From Branchiostoma floridae (lineage: Eukaryota > Chordata > Leptocardii > Amphioxiformes > Branchiostomatidae): a DNA stretch of 64,000 nucleotides. Positions 41,901 to 51,509 of this stretch are shown here, in pieces. The stretch covers positions 10,170,612 to 10,234,611 of the forward strand of contig NC_049987.1 in the NCBI RefSeq assembly GCF_000003815.2, written 5' to 3'. The notes beneath the pieces were generated by a model. The model saw only the letters and a program-made list of their open reading frames with translations, made no database searches and had not been told where the DNA came from. How positions within the stretch are numbered: the first letter of the stretch is position 1; every line of letters begins with the position of its first letter. Both the position numbers and the translations under genes were made by a program.

Positions 41901-44900
41901 ACAGGGTTTCTTCTTCACCCTCTTCACGTATGTCCAGTCTCCCACGTCCACTCCCACAGTCGAGATGTTCTGACCCTTCCTCGTCTTCTGGTCATTCCGG
42001 AAGTAACCCATTCTGCTGGCCCAGCCCTGGGATTAGATGGACAAGAAACTTCAAATTTTCAGTTTTATTCTAAACTTCAGTGTACATAACCAATGGAATA
42101 ACATACAACACTTGGATGAGGCTACAATAACTGTAAAATAAGAATGCACTAACACTTATATCAAACCAAAGTGTTTAGGGGAGGGGCTGCTAAACCGAAT
42201 TGCCCATTCCCTACATGGTTAAGCCATGCCAAACAATCACTTAAAAACACATTTACCCACATTTCAAACCTCAAGTTTTTACCCCCACTGCAAAGCTGGA
42301 TTTGTCAGGTTTGTTTTGGTTGAAAAAGCCCGAGTTCAACTCCGGCATTTTAACGAGCTACAGCCAGATGATTGTCATGATGTCAGGATTTCACCCCCTC
42401 TCCTAATGGATCAGTCCATGTCTCCCAATTGAATATGAAGGTGACCCACAGGTCAAAGCATGCCAAAGGTCACAATTTTTGGCAAGATTTTAAAAATATA
42501 CATGCTTCAGTCCCTCTTGCAGAAATCTCGACCTTTGTGATCAAAATTTGCCCATGGAAAAAAATTATTATCAATGAAGAGCCTAAGGGTAGGCACCGGG
42601 CACTTTCTGCGCAGCTCCGGAAGAGAACTCCCTCCCCTTTAGGGCAGGATAAATAGTGACAGATCAGCACCAAGGACACAACCATGTACTGACTAGGGGT
42701 GGGCAGGGTAGGGTAGGGTAGGTGATTAGAGATCAGCACCAAGGACAAATACATGTTCTTCTTAGGGGTGGGGAGTGTAGGTGATAGCATATTTTAGCAC
42801 CAATGGCAAATCCATGTTCTTATATTAGGGGTGGGAAGGGTAGGTGATAACAGATCAGCACCAAGGACAAACCAGGGTTTGTTCTAGCTGAAGATCAGAA
42901 TTATCGCTAAGTTTTCATTATTCTTTCTATCTTTATTGACGATGACACAACTCATTACATGGTTCAGCCTAGGCAGCTTGCACTGGTAACAGCTGACCCA
43001 CAAAAATAATGGTCATCATTTGACACTCCCTCACCTTAATTGCAACTTCTTGGTACGATCCAGTCCCCTCCCTTCTCATCTCATGCAGCAGGGAGGTTTT
43101 CCCCACACCCTGCAGTCCCACCAACATCAGCTTCATCCTGCAGTAGGGTCTGGACCTGGGGAGGGGGGCACAGAATTTCAAACAGATCTTCATTCAATAA
43201 TTAGCAGTAAGTGAGTATTATCAATGTGGGAAAGATAGGGAGAAATTCAGCTTTTATTACTATTTATGAAAGCACTGTAAATAGCAAATTATAAAGACTA
43301 AAAGAAAGATGAGGAAATTGAAAGGAAGAGAGATAATACTGAATAGAGGAGATGGAAAACAAAATGAAAAATACAGAATGCAAAAAAAAAAAAAATGATG
43401 ATGAAGGTTAGACATCCAGGTAATAAGATACACCAAAAAGCAGTTACTGAAGCAGTTTCCAAAATCATATGAGTAACTGCTTTTTGGCAAAAAAATGATA
43501 AAATGTTAGGATGAAAGGAAGGAAGAAAGGAAAAGGATAGAAAAAGCTGAGAGAAAGATGAGAAGAAGGCAAATACTACCAGGACCATGCAGCCATACTT
43601 ACTGATCGAGGATGGACCTGAGGTACCCGATGAGGTGCCTGGTAGACCTGAGCTGCAGACCCTGCAGAGGTTCCTCCAGTTCTACTCCATTAGCTCTGAA
43701 GTCCCACAGCTTCTCCAGCTTCCCTAGCTCCATGGGTAGGGTTCTGTACATATCAAAATGGCTAAAAGTATTAATTTTTTGTACAGAAAGGATTACATTA
43801 CAGCAATCCTCTACTCGCTGTACTGGTCTGTAAAGGAATTCTGAAAAAATCTTTATAAGACGTCAAAGATAAATTTAAAGTTATGGAGTGGCCACATTCC
43901 TCCTACAATGTTGTATGATTCTGATGTCATATGATGCTGATGTCACATGACTTTAAAGAAGGCCTTGACAGAACCAACCACCAGAAAGGATTTTCAACTG
44001 AATTCTGTACATTCAATAATTGCAGGACTATCTCAAATATGCTCTCAGTTTGGGATCACACACCCATCATTTGACAAATATGACCCAACCCTTAGAATGC
44101 TGTACAACTATACATTTGGTAGTGGTACATTCAGCAATCAAAAGGAACACTTTACCGACAAATTCCCACTTGACATCTTTGTTGTCACTGCTTTCAGTTG
44201 GATATCTCATGCCGATCACACAACAAATGTAACCAAACCATATTAGAATGCTGTAGAACTAAACATTGGTAATGGAACGTCCACAATAGAAAAACAAAAC
44301 GTAACCAACAAATTCCTACCTGACATCTTTGTTGTCACTGACATACAGCATGGTGAGGTCCTGGTACAGCCCCATGTCAGCTGGGATGACCTTGATCTTG
44401 TTGTTACTGATGTTCAGGGTGGACAGTTTGGGGTACAGGGGGTGCAGGTTGGTCAGCTGGTCCATGGAAGAGGTGGATGAATCAGATACTCTCTTCCTCT
44501 GAGCAAACAAAAGGCTCAACATTAAAATAGTGGAAATTGAATCTGATACAAAAGGCTTCAGCTTTTGCTTCATATTCTGGAATGTTGTAGTTAGACTGGA
44601 GATACTGCACTTTCATCTACAAATTTTGTCGACACTTGGTCTGGCAAAATCTGTTAAAATATTTCTGAATATTAACAGTACTAATACTAGTAGCTTTGCA
44701 AATCAGTGAATACATCTAGTTCCCTCCTGGGGAAGATTTAGTTGTTGACTCACATTTTGACATCAGTGTAAAATGTTGTGCCAGAATCTAGTACTACCTA
44801 TTTTGCTGATCGGATTCAACATTCAAGACAATGAACCACACATATATCAATGAAAACACTACAACTACTATCCATTCTCACAAATCACATACTTAGTACC

Positions 44901-47900
44901 CAATTTTTCAAGTAGGATTAACAATAAATTATCATTCGAATTGCTTAAGCTTGGCTTGCTTAAGTTATGACAAGATAATGAGATGAATTGATGAGATTTC
45001 ACGATGCTCCCCCAGACTACACCTGGTCCAGACTATCTTAGGTTATCTTACCAAGGCCTATATCTAATCTCCTACTAACCTTGCAGTGGGCTGGATCTCC
45101 AGCACTGTGAGATTTACTACTCAAGTTTGCCACCTCTGCTCCATCAGACAGACTGGAGGGTCGGGACTCCTCCAGACTGTACACCAGGTCCAGACTCTCT
45201 ATCTGGTTATCTAAGCTTATCTTACCTAGGCCTAATCTTGCACTAACCTTGCGGTGAGCTGGATCTCCAGTACTGTGAGGTTTACTACTCAAGTTTGCCA
45301 CCTCTGCACCATCAGACAGACTGGAGGGCCGGGACTCCTCCAGACTGTACACCAGGTCCAGACTCTCTATCTGGTTATCTTAGCTTATCTTACCTAGGCC
45401 TAATCTTGCACTAACCTTGCGGTGAGCTGGATCTCCAGTACTGTGAGGTTTACTACTCAAGTTTGCCACCTCTGCACCATCAGACAGACTGGATGGCCGG
45501 GACTCCTCCAGACTGTACACCAGGTCCAGACTCTCTATCTGGTTATCCGACAGGTCCAGAATCTTCAGGCTGGGCAGGATACTGTGTCTCCTGTAAGTGT
45601 GGTCAAATATTAAGAACTTAAATGTATTTCAATAAAATCTCTATATAGTATTAGTATTAAAATTTGTTTGCTTGGTTAAATATATATTTATATATCTATA
45701 TATCTATACATCTGTCACTGTGTGAAAAAATTATGTGTTTGAGAGCTCTCTCTACTCTAGTGCAGTACCCCCATGCACAATTTAGACATACAGGAGTGTA
45801 CCCGGTATTATACTGGGGGACATCGTATTGGAGATCTGTTTTGATACATATTTTCAGGGTGGTGGATATATGCGACCTGGTAGAGTTATGTTAGTAGGCA
45901 TTAAAAGGTATCACCCACCTAAGATAACTTGCGCTTGTTAAGTTCAAAATGTATGCCCTGCTTGAAGCATAATTAAGTCTCCCATTCAAAAATCTACTAA
46001 GATGTGACAAAGAATAATAACTGTTTCTTCCTTCCTCAACCAATATTTGTAACAGAAAAGGGCATAAAAAGTGACATATTTACTGAAAGCTAAGGGATTT
46101 GTTTACAACTTACAATACAAGTATGAATAAAAAATACAGGACAAAAACATTTCTTTACCTGTGATGACACAAGGACAGGAGGCTGAGGAAGGAGATCTGG
46201 GACAACACAGACTCTGATCTGCTGATCCTCATATCTCCAATGGAGGCACCACTGGCAGAGTTCCTCAAGCTCGAAGCATAGGGGCTGTAGCAACAACTCT
46301 CAGAGTCCTGCCTGGAGTACCTCTTACTGTCTTCTATCTTGTTGTACTGCAGCAGGAGTTTGGTCAAACCTTTGGGGTACGTGTTGGGTGGACCTACATC
46401 ACTGATGATGTTGTGAGAGAGGTCTAGCTTTGATAACCTTGGTGCCAGACATGGTAGACCAGTAGGTACTGAAGTCAACTTGTTCCAGGCAAGGTTCAGG
46501 AAATCCAGGGCAGATGTGGAGGAGGAGTCTTCATCTGCTTCTGAGGCAAACTCTTCTGTGAGGATGCTAGTTGCCACATCCTTCTCCCAGATGTTGATCC
46601 TGTCAAGCTTCCGTCTCCTGCAGTTTGGGTTTGTCGGTCGCCAGGGTTGGACTACGTTGTTTGTTGTTGACTCACGTCGTTGTGAAGGTGACGTCTCTGC
46701 CTCTGGTTCTTTGTCCTCATAAGACCCATTAGGGGTGTGGAAGCTTTCGTTGGATTCCTTGCTGGAGTTTGTCTCTGTTCGTTGTCTGTCTTCCTCATTG
46801 CCCGAAGTAGTCTGGACAATGCATTCGCTTTTTGAATCTGGTCTGCTTGGAACATCATCCAGCAAGTTCACCGATATGTCTAGGTAGGTCAGTTTCTGAG
46901 CTGTCCACATGCTGAATGGGACTGTCTTTAGCCTGTTGTTGGATAGATTTAGGATTTCCAGTGCAGGAAGCTGGAAAATCCAGGTGGGTATGACACTAAG
47001 CCTGTTCCCGGATATGTCGACTTCTTTCAAAGAGGGGCTGTTGAAGGTGTCGTCGTCCTTAAACTCAGGCAGGCTGGAGATACAGTTGTTACAGGAGTTG
47101 AGCTGTTGTAAGGAGTCCATGTCCACAAATATCTCTTTTGGCAACTGCACAATTTGGTTGTCTGACACGTCGATTCTTGTGATACACACCAGGGCTGACT
47201 TTGATGGCACCAGTGTGTGGTTGAGGTGAACGCAGGCCTCTATGAACCACTCTACGTTCAGCTTCCTTAGATTTCTCCAGCACCAGTTTACCCGCACTGC
47301 CTTGTTTCTGGTGGAAGTTCTAGCGAGAGTGCCTATGCCTGTACCTAGGTTCCCAGAGGCCATGGTGCCATCACTACTCAAAAGAGTTGTAACACTGTCC
47401 ATGCTTTTTACATTGTCCTCCTCAACACTGCATGATCTCTCGAGGAAGAGCTGTAACCTTCTGTTCAACTTGCTCTCCAAGTCTATGGCTACTCCTGAAC
47501 AGGATAGCAGTAAGCCTGCAATATCTGTGTGGCCGTTAGTCAATGCAGACTGCAAAGCAGCATCTCTCATGTCTTTGGCACCATACTTCAAGAGAGTGAC
47601 TACAATGTCTTTGTTTCCACAAGAGGCAGCTTCTGTTAGTGCTGTCATATTTGCAGACGTCCCTTCAAAAGAACTGTTTGAGTCTAAACTGTTGTATGGA
47701 GAGGACCCGGTGGGTACCTTTGCCGGTAGGTCAGGGTTTGCGCCATGTTGGAGTAGTAGTGTTGTGATTGCAACCTCTCCGTTTTTCACCGCGTCGTGAA
47801 GCGGAGTTCTACCTAGGACAGAGTATGTGTCTACGGTGATGCGTTGTCCTGAATCTTCTAGCGGACTGCGTGGACTTACAGGGTTACTCTCTGTAGCACT

Positions 47901-50900
47901 GGTTGTGTTAGTTCTAGCTGACCACTGCAACAATGCCTCTACTACCGAGACTTTATCCTCTAGTACAGCCAGGTGTAAGGAAGAGTGCCAGTTTAGGTCC
48001 AGGGCATTGATGTCAAATGCAGCAGAGTTTGGATTGCTTTGAGTGTCAGAACCAACAGGATCCTGCAAAAACAGAGAAGTAGTTGTAACAATAGCATTCA
48101 TACTTAGCCAATTTTCTTCAAATTATCATTTATTTAAAAATTAAATCACTAAATACGACTCCCCCCATAAAAGCAGTGCTCAGCATTTCATAGACAACTC
48201 TGCTTGTTGGAATATCTACAAGTCCTTCCAACTAGACTTGATACATCAATAACTTGAATAACACTATATACAGCTACATTGTTCTTAGGGGTGTTCTATT
48301 CACTATCAGATGCAAAGTATTCAGCACAATGTATGATACCAGGAGTGTAAAACAGCAGTCAGGATAAACAAAATCACCCAATTGATTAGTATGTCTTTTT
48401 TGTTTGAGATACATTTTGATGCCCTGTATTTCCACGTAACACTTCTACCCTACCAGCATGTTCAGCAGTACGTTGACGATGCCCAGGTGCCCCTGTGAGG
48501 CTGCCACATGGATGGGCAGCTGGAGGGACTGGATGGAATCCATCCCAGCAAACTGGGGCAGGTGCTGCACATGAATAATATGTACAAAAACATGTAACTT
48601 ATTATACTGTTTATATCAGCAAAAGTATGCACTACTTTAAAACAGTTTTGGTATCATACAAATTACAATATCTAAAGAATAATTATTGTGACCATTTTGT
48701 GATACTGACCATAAACAAAAGCATTGTGACATTTATATTTCAGTGTCTCTAGTCTAGAAATACACAAGGTACCTTCAGTGACTTCACTACATCATAATTG
48801 CCCAAGGGAAAGAAAAAGATCATCAAACCTGAGAAAAATGTTGAGGAGTCTCAGACTCAGATCTTATAACTTGAGACATTCAGGCAAATGGGTAGCAGTA
48901 ACACAACCATTTTTGTTTTAGTGAAGACTTTTTTAGAAACACACTCCTGACCTGTAGCAGTAGTGTTGCTATGTTGACCTGGCCAGTCCAGCATGCTGCA
49001 TGTAGTGGTGTCAGTCCTGTACCAACGTTAGGTACTGTACCAGCTCCACTGTCCAACAGGAGTTGTACTACAGCCTCATGCCCTAGCTGAGAGGCCCTGT
49101 AATAAATGGCTGTATCAGATACATGTACAGAGGTGTTATCCACCAGTGAGTAATACACACACTGTGTGTATGTACAGGTGTGAGTCCTGTACCAACATTA
49201 GGTACTGTACCAGCTCCACTATCCAACAGGAGTTGTACTACAGCCTCATGCCCTAGCTGAGAGGCCCTGTAATAAATGGCTGTATCAGATACATGTACAG
49301 AGGTGTTATCCACCAGTGAGTAATACACACACTGTGTGTATGTACAGGTGTGAGTCCTGTACCAACGTTAGGCACTGTACCAGCTCCACTATCCAACAGA
49401 AGCTGTACTACAGACTCGTGCCCTAGCTGCAAGGCCCTGTATCAGATACAATACATGTTCACTATTAACATATACACCTGATTTATATGCTGTGTTTATA
49501 GTGGTGTGAGACCTATACCAACATTACAACATTGGCCACAGTGTCAGCTTTAATGTCTATGTGTGATATGTACCATTATAGTAGCCACAAAACATTTGAT
49601 AAACATGCCATTTTACGTAATTGATTTCATAGTTGGTTACATGAACTTTTGTCACTGATTGTACAAACACATGGAGTTCAACTTACACAGTCGTGAATGT
49701 ATCAGCTCTGTAATATTTTGTGGATATTTCTGAACTGACCTGTATAGGAGGGTGCTGCCACCATTGTATGCAGCATTGATGACTTCTTTGTCTAGTTGTA
49801 AGATGAGTTCAGCAGCCTTGTCTGCTCTACCATCCACACATGCCTGGTACAGATCTGTAGTCGGAAAACATATCTACAAATGTAGTTACCTATGCTTTTA
49901 CTTTGATAAATTGCATTAAATTGTATGTTCAGTGGTTTTCTGTTTTGCACTATTGGGTACACATAGGTCTTTAGTTGCAGTGCTGAACAAAAATACTTAC
50001 ATTCTTCCCAAGCAAGTAGATAAAGTATACATTTGCACTTCACTCTTCAACTACAGGACAGTGGGAAAAGAACATTATTATGAAGACTGCTGTTGAGTAA
50101 GAAGTATAACCAAAACATACCTGCTGTGATGATTTCCTTTATCTTTCTTTGTGCCTCTGAAATAGAAATCAACAAAGATATGTTATAAGACCATGTAAAA
50201 AAAGTGAAATGTTAGAATGCTGCATAGCTGGGTTAACTGAAACTTACTGGTAGCTTACAATAACATGTACAACTTTTACCTTTGCAAAGTTTGACATAAC
50301 ACTCAATACAAAAACACTAACCTTTCTCCATCTGTAGTATATCCAGTATTTTCCTGTTCCCCAGTGCCATTGCCAGGTGATAAGCAGTCTTCCCCTCACC
50401 ATCCTTGACTTCCAGAGACGCCCCTCCATCCACCAACACTTTCACACACTCTACCTTACTGTGGGCCACTGCCTGGTGTAGGGGGGTCTGTATGGATGGG
50501 TATAACACTCCATCATTTAATCATCTTAACACTATGTGTATGTCTATATCTTTTTTAACTTGTCAAGCTTTCCACAGAAACTTGTTCATCAACCCAGTGT
50601 CTTATGCTGGAATTAAGTTAGCGACAATTTTCTATGTTGCATATATGTACACTAAGTGCAAGTTGAATGTTGTAAATGGTACATCTTTTAAAGAATAAAT
50701 GCTGGCTTTTGGCTATGTCTTCCTTAGATTTTCCCAGTGTTGTAAACTGCAAGAACATAAAATGCTTAAAGTATACACTGTATTACTTACCCTACAGTTG
50801 TCCCTCATGCCAGAGGCAATGCCTGGATCAGCTGAAACACAAACTTACAGAATGAAACCCAAGCATGAGCAATTTAGGCTAGTAGTATCCTGCATGTATC

Positions 50901-51509
50901 ACTATCACTGTCAGCCAGTAACAATGAAGCATCTTTGTCCCACTGATCTTAGGTCATCAGTCATTGACAACAGTATAACAAATTTTGCATGTGCTAATCA
51001 ATAGTTTTGACAAGTGAGATAGCTTATATCCTGTTTATTTATATAACGTTAATCAATTAAAGAAAGTAGATTCCCTCACTTAAGTCAAACTTGACTACCA
51101 CGTACCGTTACACATTGTAACTAAACCCATGCAATGCTAGCTTTTTTCTCCACTACCAAATTCGTATGATTTTCAACATGGGCTAAGGCTTTCTAATGCT
51201 GAGAGAGGGAGTCTCAGCACACACACCCCTCAAAAAAAATGAAAATAAAATAAAAACCAGCACTGCTAAAAGTCTGCAACAAAGACTAAGTACTATGTTC
51301 CTCCCACCTCCAGCCTGTAGTAACATCTGTAGACTCTCCCTGCTGTCCCCAGCCACAGCTGAGTGCAGGGCTGTCTGTCCTGAGCTGTTGGCTGCGTTGA
51401 TGTGAGACCTCTCCGAGCTGGCCAGCAGTTCCTGTAACAGCTCCACATTATCATAGAAGGCAGCCTGGTGGAGCAGCTGTCCAGGGTAGTCTTCCTCAAA
51501 GTCTGTCAT
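20544..51509 (-). CDS. LRRK1: LRRK-family Roco kinase (LRRK1-like), complete, 33 exons, 2680 aa
   Basis: A large cytoplasmic GTPase-kinase of the Roco family; LRRK proteins phosphorylate Rab GTPases and act in vesicle traffic. Coding exons 5' to 3' on the minus strand: 51509-51308, 50831-50791, 50487-50322, 50156-50121, 49854-49740, 49096-48952, 48564-48454, 48062-46159, 45590-45416, 44498-44320, 43743-43603, 43155-43035, 42026-41856, 41461-41339, 40875-40629, 40012-39880, 39490-39396, 39078-38956, 38558-38359, 35660-34334, 33287-33175, 32706-32516, 31080-30816, 30219-29968, 29460-29338, 27597-27390, 26930-26800, 26343-26252, 24830-24573, 23641-23451, 22111-22028, 21469-21275, 20728-20544. 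Every junction keeps phase and the sum is exactly 2681 codons. Order: ankyrin, LRR, ROC, COR, kinase, WD40. No armadillo region precedes the ankyrins and the kinase has NVLVWSL, both LRRK1-like. LRRK1 versus a pre-duplication LRRK is not settled. The protein is several hundred residues longer than human LRRK1 because of inserts in two big exons. Confidence 0.9.
24347..24552. mobile_element. 206-bp MITE with ACTGTAAATGCA termini
   Basis: Begins ACTGTAAATGCA and ends TGCATTTACAGT, a perfect 12-bp inverted repeat, with internal TTCGCGG and CCGCGAA inverted motifs. It lies in the LRRK intron between exons 26252-26343 and 24573-24830, ending about 20 bp from the latter exon. Confidence 0.8.
24951..26017. 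mobile_element. 1.07-kb inverted-repeat transposon with an open frame
   Basis: Termini are about 26-bp inverted repeats: TAACGGGAGGGGGCCATACT at the left and its complement at 25998-26017. Subterminal GGGGTCCAAACTTCGAC near 24979 is inverted near 25752. Lies in the LRRK intron between exons 26252-26343 and 24573-24830. No clear target-site duplication seen. Carries the open frame listed next. Confidence 0.7.
25388..25693 (+). CDS. 101-codon open frame in the inverted-repeat element (no ATG)
   Basis: Stop-to-stop open frame ending in TAG at 25691-25693. It is very basic: AAIAAARRQGEKAIKEAEKR then KCHHRLRQVGLTVRGKRF. There is no ATG in frame, so it would need an upstream exon or is a relic. 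A GTAAAC donor-like site at 25604 could end an exon there. No family recognised; a DNA-binding N-terminus of a transposase is one guess. Confidence 0.35.
   Translation, partial: YHARRRASDAQHDELSQPVHRADKHSRKIDPYRLKNPAAIAAARRQGEKAIKEAEKRKCHHRLRQVGLTVRGKRFNTPYLNKSRNTKYDPYLVQKNYNEDF
27390..33287 (-). CDS. LRRK1: LRRK kinase domain exons E21-E26
   Basis: Exons 33287-33175, 32706-32516, 31080-30816, 30219-29968, 29460-29338, 27597-27390 (residues about 1919-2302). Glycine loop LLGTGAFGFVFQG, ATP lysine in VALKIL, helix C glutamate in RQEMMVLSSLTHDHIVSLLG, catalytic IIYRDLKAQNVLVWSL, DYG in place of DFG (HVKLADYGISR), GGSPGYMAPEIV, then DCFSFAMFLYELLSLKQPF and CWSHDPHNRPRAADI. All catalytic residues are present, so an active kinase is predicted. 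Confidence 0.92.
28691..29271 (-). mobile_element. Internally deleted Tc1/mariner element, TA target site
   Basis: Inverted termini of about 34 bp begin CGAGGGGCGTTCAATAAGTA (28692 on) and their complement ends at 29269; TA duplicates flank both sides. The minus strand (29107-28778) encodes a mariner transposase relic: the helix-turn-helix part (ECRAMIRFLYLKGLTPMETF, then SYDLVKRWHPEFKHVQKSV) and the GRPSSAID linker are present. It then jumps to a short C-terminal piece, so the whole DDD catalytic core is missing. It is a non-autonomous passenger in the LRRK intron between exons 29338-29460 and 27390-27597. Confidence 0.88.
32920..33008 (+). repeat. tRNA-like sequence (pseudo-tRNA or SINE head)
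   Basis: Has a perfect Pol III A box (TAGCTCAATTGG at 32926-32937), a near B box (GGTTCGATATC) about 57 bp later, and end pairing TCCCTGT with TCAGGGA. The D-stem is over-extended (GCTCAATTG ... CAATTGAGC) and no normal T-stem or anticodon arm folds, so this is not a working tRNA gene. Located in the LRRK intron between exons 33175-33287 and 32516-32706. Confidence 0.45.
33362..34226. repeat. G-rich minisatellite, 61-66 bp unit, about 13 copies
   Basis: Each unit reads AATTAGCACCAAGGACAAAT, CCATGTTCTTATATCAG, then GGGGAGGGGAGGG with variable G-runs and GGTGATAACA. Unit length varies by 5-bp GGGTA or GGGGA steps. It lies in the LRRK intron between exons 34334-35660 and 33175-33287. The + strand has many closely spaced G4 or longer runs. 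Confidence 0.95.
34334..40012 (-). CDS. LRRK1: LRRK COR domain exons E16-E20 and linker to kinase
   Basis: COR-A: 40012-39880, 39490-39396, 39078-38956 and 38558-38359, with IPATYLALQKTVARI, ELKQATQFLHENGVLLHYED, LKDLYFLDPQWLCDMLAHVV and IRQYIVDLLNKFEVALTWDN. COR-B is in the 1327-nt exon 35660-34334: LMSYFPSGFWSRLITRVFAD, VDHLDLLLQDWYADIGERF, and the Cys pair in VIPCPKCHKAFN. The last third of that exon is a polar Lys/Glu/Ser-rich linker of about 160 residues before the kinase, with no fold I recognise. COR mediates dimer contacts in Roco proteins (family knowledge). Confidence 0.85.
35827..35855. repeat. (TTTC)n microsatellite
   Basis: About seven perfect TTTC units in the large LRRK intron. 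Confidence 0.9.
37236..37640 (-). mobile_element. 5'-truncated non-LTR retrotransposon (LINE) 3' end
   Basis: On the minus strand, 37632-37417 encodes the C-terminal end of a LINE reverse transcriptase: YNTRFSVSNNFRLPKPKTN, then TFLYRAIMLWNSLPSDIKSL. A 3' UTR follows with GATTAGCCCGTAAGGGCTAA, and the element ends in an AATAAACAATAAATAAAC tail near 37236. The CR1/L2-like assignment is from general resemblance. Confidence 0.75.
38758..38819. repeat. 62-bp foldback in LRRK intron
   Basis: TAATGTAGCC at the left is mirrored by GGCTACATTA at the right. The roughly 30-bp arms have about five mismatches and meet in the middle at an AT-rich turn. Confidence 0.7.
40629..43155 (-). CDS. LRRK1: LRRK ROC GTPase exons E12-E15
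   Basis: Exons 43155-43035, 42026-41856, 41461-41339, 40875-40629 (residues about 1072-1292). P-loop G1 is GLQGVGKTSLL, G3 is DFGGQ at the end of the second exon, and G4 is VGTHYDEF (THxD). SLYLACWKI and LQQWLINIQARAPDSPVIIV are the usual Ras-like core strands between G3 and G4. All nucleotide-binding motifs are intact, so the domain should bind GTP. Confidence 0.9.
42655..42885. repeat. Second, short copy of the G-rich minisatellite family
   Basis: About four diverged units sharing AGATCAGCACCAAGGACAA and GGGTAGGTGATAACAG with the array at 33362-34226. It sits in another LRRK intron (between exons 43035-43155 and 41856-42026). The right flank (TTTGTTCTAGCTGA) also matches the flank of the big array (TTTGTTATAGCTGA). 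Confidence 0.85.
43420..43487. repeat. Short foldback element in LRRK intron
   Basis: Arms CCAAAAAGCAGTTACT (43433-43448) and AGTAACTGCTTTTTGG (43472-43487) are perfectly complementary. The left flank GTAATAAGATACACC and the loop CAGTTTCCAAAATCATAT match the larger element at 59092-59280, so this is a shortened copy of it. Confidence 0.75.
43603..44498 (-). CDS. LRRK1: LRRK exons E10-E11: end of LRRs and linker to ROC
   Basis: 44498-44320 encodes LSTLNISNNKIKVIPADM and LTMLYVSDNKDV. 43743-43603 encodes the last LRR half (TLPMELGKLEKLWDFRANG) and the bridge RSTRHLIGYLRSILDQ that leads into the GTPase domain in LRRK proteins. Residues about 966-1072. Confidence 0.85.
45083..45590 (-). repeat. 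168-bp tandem duplication of an LRRK LRR exon (3 copies)
   Basis: The exon 45590-45416 is followed in transcript order by two partial copies, with equivalent points at 45419, 45251 and 45083. Each copy carries IESLDLVYSLEESRPSSLSD and a CGCAAG or TGCAAG then GTTAGT donor. 168 is a multiple of three. Only the full exon has the LRR-forming start and a proper acceptor. Confidence 0.9.
45416..48062 (-). CDS. LRRK1: LRRK exons E8-E9: last ankyrins and leucine-rich repeats
   Basis: The 1904-nt exon 48062-46159 (residues about 273-907) carries more ankyrins (SSLHLAVLEDKVSVVEALLQ, TPLHDAVKNGEVAITTLLLQ, ALTEAASCGNKDIVVTLL). It then has LRRs of the form ITRIDVSDNQIVQLPKEIF, LKEVDISGNRLSVIPTWIF and LTYLDISVNLLDDVP. 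A polar Ser/Glu-rich insert of roughly 100 residues splits the LRR series, which resumes at LDFLNLAWNKLTSVPTG and LSKLDLSHNIIS. Exon 45590-45416 adds LKILDLSDNQIESLDLV and a Ser-rich tail, and is followed by two 168-bp partial copies of itself. Confidence 0.85.
48454..51509 (-). CDS. LRRK1: LRRK N-terminal ankyrin exons (E1-E7)
   Basis: Start codon at 51507-51509 in context ATAATGA; E1 begins MTDFEEDYPGQLLHQAAFYD. Ankyrin signatures: QTALHSAVAGDSRESLQMLL (E1), TPLHQAVAHSKVECVKVLVD and KTAYHLAMALGNRKILDIL (E3), STLLYR (E5), GLTPLHAACWTGQVNIATLL (E6), LPIHVAASQGHLGIVNVLLN (E7). E2 (41 nt) and E4 (36 nt) are micro-exons that keep phase. Residues about 1-272. These repeats are expected to bind protein partners. 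Degenerate copies of E6 lie just upstream of it in the gene. Confidence 0.85.
48990..49440 (-). repeat. 170-bp tandem duplication of an LRRK ankyrin exon start
   Basis: Equivalent points at 49021, 49191 and 49361 give a 170-bp period. Each copy holds the acceptor and first half of the ankyrin exon (ASQLGHEAVVQLLLDSGAG in the intact one). Copies at 49191 and 49361 lose the second ankyrin half and run into THSVCITHW then stop, so they look like broken pseudo-exons. A more decayed trace follows near 49500. Confidence 0.88.

Noticed and set aside
46480-48042. Several + strand frames of 71-185 codons
   Set aside because: Antisense shadows of the large LRRK ankyrin/LRR exon (46159-48062).
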